Assembly (NCBI GenBank): GCA_027919835.1
Contig: JANVFP010000016.1
Location: 682,001 to 746,000 of the forward strand
DNA: 64,000 bases
From: Lentinula raphanica
Taxonomy: Eukaryota > Basidiomycota > Agaricomycetes > Agaricales > Omphalotaceae
Direction: 5' to 3'
In this document: one piece after another, positions 57,334 to 64,000 of the stretch
How the letters are laid out: each line of letters begins with the position of its first letter
Position numbering within the stretch: position 1 is the stretch's first letter
The notes under the pieces: model-generated
What the model was told of the DNA's origin: nothing
What the model saw: the letters and a program-made list of their open reading frames with translations, nothing else
The model's database searches: none
Translations under genes and position numbers: made by a program

Positions 57334-57769
57334 TCACATCTATATAATAAGGTTCGAACGAAGTTGAACGTACACGGCCACGGCCTCGTTCGGTATCAAA
57401 CTCGATGTTGTTTTTAGTATGAACTGGAAATATTGATTATGGTACGATGGTGTTTTTGAACCGCTTTGAAGCCAAAACTTGAGTTACCGTAGAAATACCA
57501 AATATTGAAACCGGTCCATTCCTTAATCCGTGCAGATTTGGGTTTATACTAAAATTGGTCGGCTCGGCATTTCACATACGCTTTCGGACCGGATGCCCAG
57601 GGCTCTCAGTTTCGTACCACCACCATCGTTCGAATCGTTCAACGTTCTCGGCTTACACCTGGCTTACACTTGTGAATCTCCACGCCTTGCCACGCTCTCT
57701 CTTCACCTTCCCATAGGCCTCACACCGCCATTGTAAACCAAACCCGACTACAACATCTTCTTGTCTTTA

Positions 57770-57925
57770 CGGTTGTGATACTGCACGATTTGCGCTCGAT
57801 CCCGGGCGCGCGTGCTCTTTCTAATCGACTCAACAACCACCGCCATCCGGATACCTAACCCACCTTCTTTTTGGCTTTGCACTTGTGATTCTGCGAGTCG
57901 CGCTCGAGCCCGGGCGCGCGTAGTT
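57770..57925. repeat. Duplicated GC-rich motif upstream of the transposase
   Basis: Two copies of CCCGGGCGCGCGT within a longer imperfect repeat about 105 bp apart (TTGTGATACTGC...GCGCTCGATCCCGGG near 57774 and TTGTGATTCTGC...GCGCTCGAGCCCGGG near 57878). They lie 80-230 bp before the start codon at 58000 and contrast sharply with the AT-rich block just upstream. Confidence 0.7.
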
Positions 57926-57999
57926 TTGCATCTGCATCTCAGCTCTGCCCCTGCATCTCAACCCTATCGTGGACGCCTTGTTGTATTTTCTTAAAGGTC

Positions 58000-60900
58000 A
58001 TGGCTAGTACTAGTACTAGTCTCAGAAATCCTTTCTCGAATCCCGATGGTTTGTTCTCCGTGACTTTTTGACTTGGGTATGAATTAATCATTCAATATAG
58101 TATGGGAAGCTGGCACTGGTACTCACCGTAATCGGTGGAGATGCCTGGCATGTCGAGGCTCATACCAGACCAGTAACAATGCCAGAAAGCACGAAAAGTC
58201 AGCAACGCACAAAAGTGCTCTATCAGCATGGAAGTCAAACGTGAACTGGACTGCACCGAATCCCCTACAACCCAACCCACGAGTCAGCACACTTGTCCAG
58301 GACAGTGTTGAAGACATCCTAGAATCTATGCAGGGCCGAGGCTCATCTCCAACCTACTCCGACACCAATGTGCAGCTCTTTGATGACCCATCATGGTCTG
58401 AGTCTCATGCTGTTGTTTTTGATGACGCCGATGCTACACATCTACGCGCATCTGAGCGCGACTTAGCAGTTGAGAGGCTCGCCAGTGAGCTACACAGCTA
58501 TCTATTGGATGATTCCGTACTGGAAGAATCAGAGGATGAGTTGGAGGAGCATGATATTCTTGGTACGTCGGTGATCAAACAACTCCCCAATTTTTCCCTA
58601 AGTTCTAACCTGCCGCTCTGCAGAGGAAATCGCTGACGAAGAAGATCCTGTAGCTTTTGGTCAGCAGCGTGCCCGGATGCCTTCCCAGAGTGGAAATCCC
58701 GACTGGTTTCCATGGCCTGACAAAGCTGCATGTATCCTCGATCTATGTCGACATCTACCTCGGGGGATTTTCTCCGATGCTCAGATGGAGATAATTAACT
58801 GGGCATTGAGTGCTTTTGGTATCGATAATGTCCCTTCCGTCGACGTAATGAAAAGCATCGATGAATATCTTCAGTCCCTGTGTGGTATCAATACGACCCG
58901 TCATCAAGGTGCCCTTGGGCATGTGTATTATATGAATGACTTAGCTGGCATCATACGACAGGTAGCTGTACTACTTATCTCATGGCATCCAAAAATACTC
59001 AGGCTTACATAGGAAATGGCTAATCCTGAGGTCCGCAAGCATATTCACCACTATCATGAAGATAGTGGCCAACATCTCGAGCATGCCTGGCAAGCACAAG
59101 CATGGCGGGACATGGATCCAGATCTGGCCACACCCATGGTGCGACTCGGAAGGCAAGATTATTACACGTTTGAGATCTGCCAACTCGACAGTGAACGAGG
59201 CGATCTCATTGTTCCTTTTCGATGGTTTCAGCGACGCCGCCTCGGAGCTGAATCTGAGCTGGAAACCTGGGGAATTGGATGGAGAGCTCACGTCGTCCCT
59301 GCTGCCCAGGGATACATTATTCACAAGTGGGAGCATGTTCAATTTCCGACCACTGCCCTTCTACTTTCTTTGCCGCAACTGGTGGAACGGTTTCAAGATG
59401 ATGGTTTTCATGACCCTCGCAACATAATTGGTTGGTGCTTCTTGCTTTCACAATGCCAAAAATCTTACATTTTCTAGGTATACGCGAACAGCCTGAAGAT
59501 CCTGGAATTCACCCGTGGACATACACTGATTCAAGTAATGACTATCACAACCGCTGGCGAGTACAGGCAAAGGGACACCGTGTGCTTACATTCACAATGT
59601 GGCTTTACTGTGATGACACTTCCGGCAACGTTTCGAAGAAATGGAACAAACACAACTCTTTTCTTTTCACCGCGGCTGGTCTACCTCGGGAGCATGTCCA
59701 CCGTCAAAACAACATCCATTTCCTGTCGACGTCTAATTTAGCACCACCGTTGGAGATGTTAGATGGTGTTGTAGAACACCTCGAGTATGTTACTCACGTT
59801 CTATAGGATTTGAAGATCTTACTGAAGTTTTGATAGACTTGGACAAAAAGCTGGGATTTGAGCATGGGATGTTGAGGCTCGGTGCATGGTTCTGCTTATA
59901 CCTGCAGTGTTGGCCATGCTTGGTGATAATCCAATGCAGAGTGAATTTGCTTGTCATATTGGACTTGCGGGCAAGTTCTTCTGTCGCTGCTGCTGGGTAA
60001 AGGGTCGTGACACCGAAGATCTACCTGCGGGCACTCCACGGCCTCCAGTAAATGAGGGGGAGCAGGAGTCTGTAGAATCGGGTCAGTCTGCGGGAGAATC
60101 CGAAACATCCATAAACAGTACTCCCTTTCGTCGTCGTCAAAACAAGGAAACTCTGGGGCAACTCCAAGATCGAGCAAAACGATTCCTCAGTGTAAGCTTG
60201 GTTCTCCTCTTTCCTCATCACTCACTGAGTTTACTATAGAAACATAATTTGCGAACAAGAGATGAGACTATGGATATACTCAAGTCAATTTTCACAAAGA
60301 CCACGCAGATCCATGGGAAGACGGAGTCAAATAAGATACAGACACAGACGGGTGTCAAGGATACATTTCTTGAACATTTCCGTCAGAAGATATTCACGTT
60401 CACATCTAAGCTAACACGAGGAATGCCTAGAGAAGAGAAACAGCGGAAGACAGCGGAATATATAACGGACAACATTCCTGATGGAATATACAGTCCAGTC
60501 TGGCGAATCAAAGGTATGTATCTTCAATTATTCAACCAATGATTTTCTTCTCATTGAAACGTTCAGGATTCGATCCTCATCGTGATACTCCAGTCGAGAT
60601 CTTGCATGTTATCTTGCTCGGATTTGTCAAATACTATTGGCGTGACACAATCGCGCGTCTTTCCGACAACCAAAAGAATGTTCTCAGCCATCGTCTTTCT
60701 TCGTTCGATGTATCGGGACTTGGATTCCCCGCATTGAATGGAGAAACACTGGTCAAGTATGCCCGCTCTCTCACCGGCGGCAGCTTTCGCGTCATTGCAC
60801 AGACGGCACCTTTTGTACTGTACGATCTTATCCCAAAGCAATGTTATCAAGCATGGGTAGCGCTGTCGGCACTCGTGCCATTGGTCTGGCAGCCAGTGAT

Positions 60901-62303
60901 CGATGACATTGATTCCTACTTGGTACGCACATTTTTCCTAGTCTATAGTCAAACGGCTGACTGCTTTCTGGATGTATAGCCTAAGCTTGAGTGTGCCATT
61001 GATCGCTTCTTACACGCAGCTGCAGCATGGACTCCGCAGTGGTTCAACAAACCCAAGTTTCATATCATCAAACATCTACCCCAGCACATTGTACGATTCG
61101 GTCCGGCAATTCTTTATGCAACCGAGGGATTTGAATCCTTCAATGCAGTCATCCGCGACCACAGCGTTCACTCGAATCATCAAGCACCTTCGCGCGATAT
61201 TGCACGCGGTTTTGCGCGCTGCAACCGGAATAGGCATCTGCTCAGCCATGGAGTTTTTCTTCGACCAGACTTCTTTGGTCTTGATGATTCACCAAAAGAT
61301 TACTTCAGCGATGATGCCTCAGATTGGGTAACTGCAGCAAAGCTACCCTTTGCTTTGATTCGGCCTCGCACACGAGGAAGGAATCCAGTTGCGGAGGCGT
61401 TTGGCATAGGAGACTTTGATAGGCAAGCATCCGAGACTCCAGGTGCGACTTCTGCAAATCTCATTTATTCACAAAATATGTACTTTGAATGTTTATCAGG
61501 GCGATGTATCCCAACACGAGATACTCAGCGGGACCTCCCTCTCACTTCCCTCAAGGGTTTTCAGCAGTTGCCATCTGCATTTGCAGGTGTCGTCCGCTCA
61601 GACCCGCTTTTCAATACATTCACATCAGCTATATCATGCGATTCACAGCCATATAGCATAGGAGACTATGTTCTTATTGCAACAGGAACCTCGTCCTCGA
61701 ATGAAGTTGCTGCAAAAGTAACGGTTGGGCAAGTGTTAGAGATTGCCCAGATTGTCGGTCAAGGTGGCCCTTCAAACCTCGCCTCCGCAGTGCTTCTCCA
61801 TGCCTTTGACATCTCGCAGTTATCATCTAGCTACCAGCTACCTTTGCTCAGAACTCCAGTTTACGTTCTAGCTTCACCTCAGGTATGCATTCACAACCAC
61901 TCGAGAGCAATATACTGATCTATTTCAACAGGACATCTTTTGCACAGTCAATGTCCAGCACAACTGTGCATCGAATTCATGCGACCTTGGGAATCACCAC
62001 ACAGTCCGAGAAGAACGTGAGAGGACAAACAAGACTGTCCCGCGCACTCGTCATTTCAATGTCGAGGACCTTGTTGTCAACACCAACCAAATGCGCAATG
62101 CCCACTATATTCAGCATATCCAACCATCGATTCGACCGCTAGATCAAAATGAAGCTATCCTGATGGGTGCAACTCGTGAATTCGAGGAGCAGAGAGCTGT
62201 GCAGGCTACAAAACCGAGGCAAGGAAGTCGAGCAAAGAAAACAACTGCTGGAGCTCGAGCATCTGTTGGTCCATCGATGCTGATACAGCAAATGTTACAG
62301 TAG
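58000..62303 (+). pseudogene. DDE-type DNA transposase (CACTA/Plavaka-like), one in-frame TGA
   Basis: Eleven exons: 58000-58048, 58101-58562, 58624-58961, 59013-59430, 59478-59784, 59837-60191, 60240-60513, 60567-60922, 60980-61442, 61500-61882 and 61932-62303. All joins keep frame, for 1,258 residues. The N-terminus has a C2H2/BED-like finger (CLACRGSYQTSNNARKHEKS, then ATH). Core motifs are MWLYCDDTSGN, LGDNPMQSEFACHIG followed by FFCRCCW, and DTPVEILHVILLGFVKYYW. These correspond in order to the acidic residues and zinc knuckle of Tnp2-type transposases; the family assignment is inference. TGA at 59859-59861 falls in GI-stop-AWD, where Trp would be expected. Without it the enzyme looks complete. 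No alternative acceptor avoids it in frame. Confidence 0.75.
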
Positions 62304-62368
62304 AATAGGTTGTCATTCATGGATTGATCAGAATACAGGGTTATTCAACAGAAATATATGAAGTACAC

Positions 62369-63372
62369 TCAAATATAGTACTTCTGTGTCTGGGGCTCCG
62401 GTACTTCAGGTATCTCTAGGCCATGCTCGTTCACAACAGCCACAAGCAGATCTACGTACTCACTTTGGATGTTATATGTGAGTAATAACTGCTGATACCG
62501 ACGATCTGCTTCAAGTACATCATGCTCCAGACCTGCAATGTGCGCTTTGAGAGATTGTATCTCACGCAGTTGAGTATCAGATACAGAGCCACAACTCTCA
62601 GCACTATGCGCCTCCTGCTCCAACTGATAAATGCGGGATTTCAGGGCCTGTATCTCCGAGGGAGATGAGGGTGTGGGAGCTCGGGGATATGGTGGCAAGC
62701 CTGCGATGATGCGGCGGAGAGGTGTTGGTGTGATATAAGGAGAGTAAGCATACGCTGCATCGAGAGGTGACGGGGAGACAGGCCGATCTTCCTTGAGAGG
62801 ATATGGCGGCAAACCTGCGATAATGCGGCGGACAGGTGTTGGTGTGTCATATGGAGAGACAGTCTGCTCTCCATTGAGAATGCGATGTGGAGGTGTAGTG
62901 CAAGGAGTAGTAGTCGAATGTGCATCATGAACGAGAGAAGAAGAGCCAATGAGGGTTGCATCACCAACTTCTGAGTGGACAATATTACTGGCATCGTCTT
63001 TGCTCGACTCTATCAGTAATCAGACCTCAGAGCTTTTCTTCTCAATCGATAGATACATTCAACATACCCTGAGATATTTCCAAGCCCATATTGACAGCCC
63101 ATTGAGTTTCAGTTAGTTGACTAGTGAGCAGACCAGTATCTTCACTGTACAAGCTGTTAACGTGCTTTAATTGATTGAATATTGGCATTGAGCAAATGAA
63201 TGAACATACCTTGAAGTCAGATTGAGCTTTTGAGTAGTTTTGACTGCAGCTCGAGGATTGAGACGAAGTCGGGCAGAGATTGACCTAGAATCATTCAGAC
63301 ATGGAGATATGTGTGAGCAAAACTGACGTTCAGCATTCAGCTTGAAGACTCTCACGATTGGGGGGGTGACAT
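62369..63372 (-). CDS. Coiled-coil partner protein of the transposon
   Basis: Minus-strand gene converging on the transposase, with 65 bp between stops. Exon 1 is 63356-63372 (17 nt) and exon 2 is 63210-63284, followed by further exons to a TGA at 62369. The spliced N-terminus reads MSPPQSSISARLRLNPRAAV, then SLYSEDTGLLTSQLTETQWA. The middle has an internal duplication (TPTPVRRIIAGLPPYP and TPTPLRRIIAGLPPYP). The C-terminal part is a coiled coil (EIQALKSRIYQLEQEAHSAE and EIQSLKAHIAGLEHDVLEAD). I recognise no family. Its place beside the transposase suggests it is a second transposon gene, by analogy with the small DNA-binding partner in CACTA elements. Confidence 0.65.
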
Positions 63373-63409
63373 GATGGCGCTAAAGTGATGCGCAAAGTTG
63401 GGCCGCCTT

Positions 63410-63894
63410 AGGACCCCCGCTAATACGGTTATAGGTCCAGTGCCGAGGGTGACCTGATTTAGCCCTTTTTTTTGGACAAGTTGATGGCCAAAATTAGCCC
63501 TTTTCACAGGACCTCAAATTTTGAGCCAAAATTTTGCCCTTTTTGTATCATTCATTCAAAAAATTCGGAACCAAGCCGGAACGGCTTGGAGTTTAACAAC
63601 GGCTCAAAAAAAGCTCTTTCGGAGCTCATCTACATGGTTTTTAGCAGTAGAGAAGTAGGAAAAATATTACCCAGGGCACTCACCAAATTCTTCTGCTCAG
63701 CGCTGTCAAACCTCGAAATTTTGCTGTCTGGCAACAGACATACAAAAATTTTTGCCATTTTTTGACCTCCGGTGTACCACAGATGTGAGTGAAATTTGGT
63801 CCAAATTTAGCCCTTTGCATCAGACCTGGTCAAAAATTTTGCCCAAATTTAGCCCTTTGGGACCTGAACCTCTGACCGTATTAGCGGGGGTCCT
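63410..63894. mobile_element. 485-bp MITE with 20-bp TIRs and 8-bp target-site duplication
   Basis: The left end AGGACCCCCGCTAATACGGT (63410-63429) is the exact reverse complement of 63875-63894, and similarity continues imperfectly for about 15 more bases. GCCGCCTT flanks both sides (63402-63409 and 63895-63902), an 8-bp target-site duplication as made by hAT-, MULE- or KDZ-type transposases. The interior has at least five variants of AATTTAGCCCTTT, likely subterminal binding repeats, and no credible gene. It sits 37 bp upstream of the start codon of the minus-strand gene at 62369-63372, inside its promoter. Confidence 0.92.
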
Positions 63895-64000
63895 GCCGCC
63901 TTTTTATCTGTGTCCTCAGTCCAGAGTGCTCGATCGTTGAACAAGTCTGCTCACAAAACACAGTCAGCATTTCAAATTAGTGGAGTTTCTTTCTTGACCT

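Noticed and set aside
59785..59806. A 22-nt intron (GTATGT...CTATAG) in the transposase
   Set aside because: Too short to splice, and it leads into a wrong frame. The 52-nt intron 59785-59836 restores the conserved GI-AWD context.
59859..59861. RIP-type mutation as cause of the transposase stop
   Set aside because: RIP would leave many CpA-to-TpA changes. The rest of the long frame is free of stops, so a single point mutation is simpler.
63472..63765. 97-codon frame inside the MITE
   Set aside because: Made of the repeated AATTTAGCCCTTT-type motifs in a non-autonomous element, with no transposase motif.

Overview
This window is nuclear DNA of a filamentous basidiomycete, most likely an Agaricomycete. 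The genes are compact and cut by many 45-65 nt GT-AG introns. Several encode clear fungal proteins: a Dsc2-like ER ubiquitin-ligase subunit, MGM101, a fungal-type COX7 and a membrane-anchored beta-helix protein. The DNA transposon at the right end is of a type I associate with Agaricomycetes. No bacterial operon, rRNA, CRISPR array or convincing tRNA was seen. Genus cannot be inferred.

Left part (1-9.9 kb). A segmental duplication (1-1936 and 5190-6992) carries two copies of a small secreted-protein gene. The first copy is intact. The second has a stop at codon 2, which removes its start and signal peptide, and it has a 15-bp minisatellite in its tail. A VWA-domain gene on the opposite strand lies between the copies. 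COX7 (minus) and YAF9 (plus, with a GC-AG first intron) then share a 112-bp divergent promoter, followed by an acidic orphan ORF.

Central housekeeping block (9.9-36.3 kb). In order: an ATR/Mec1 checkpoint kinase (8.5 kb, minus), a 404-residue protein of unknown function with a signal anchor, Dsc2 (plus), eIF3d (minus), IST3/RBMX2 (plus, sharing an 82-bp divergent promoter with eIF3d), a membrane-anchored right-handed beta-helix protein, poly(A) polymerase, MGM101, and a SnoaL/NTF2-like protein. The reading frame of the last gene can only be kept by assuming a 1-nt exon.

Regulator block (41-45 kb). A GATA zinc-finger factor is followed by a Ser/Pro/Asn-rich exon that may be a separate gene or an alternative 3' exon. 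Long flanks on both sides (36-41 kb and 45-55 kb) hold no gene I can defend.

Right part (54.9-64 kb), mobile and repetitive. A 2.2-kb AT-rich block contains two tandem arrays. One repeats at exactly 159 bp, each unit carrying a consensus splice donor and acceptor. The other repeats a decayed module of about 50 codons. Next comes an 11-exon transposase gene with an N-terminal zinc finger, intact except for one in-frame TGA. A convergent coiled-coil partner gene follows. A 485-bp MITE (20-bp perfect terminal inverted repeats, 8-bp target-site duplication) sits 37 bp upstream of the partner's start codon. Exon boundaries below were read by eye from splice consensus and frame continuity. No database search was possible, so family names come from recognised motifs.
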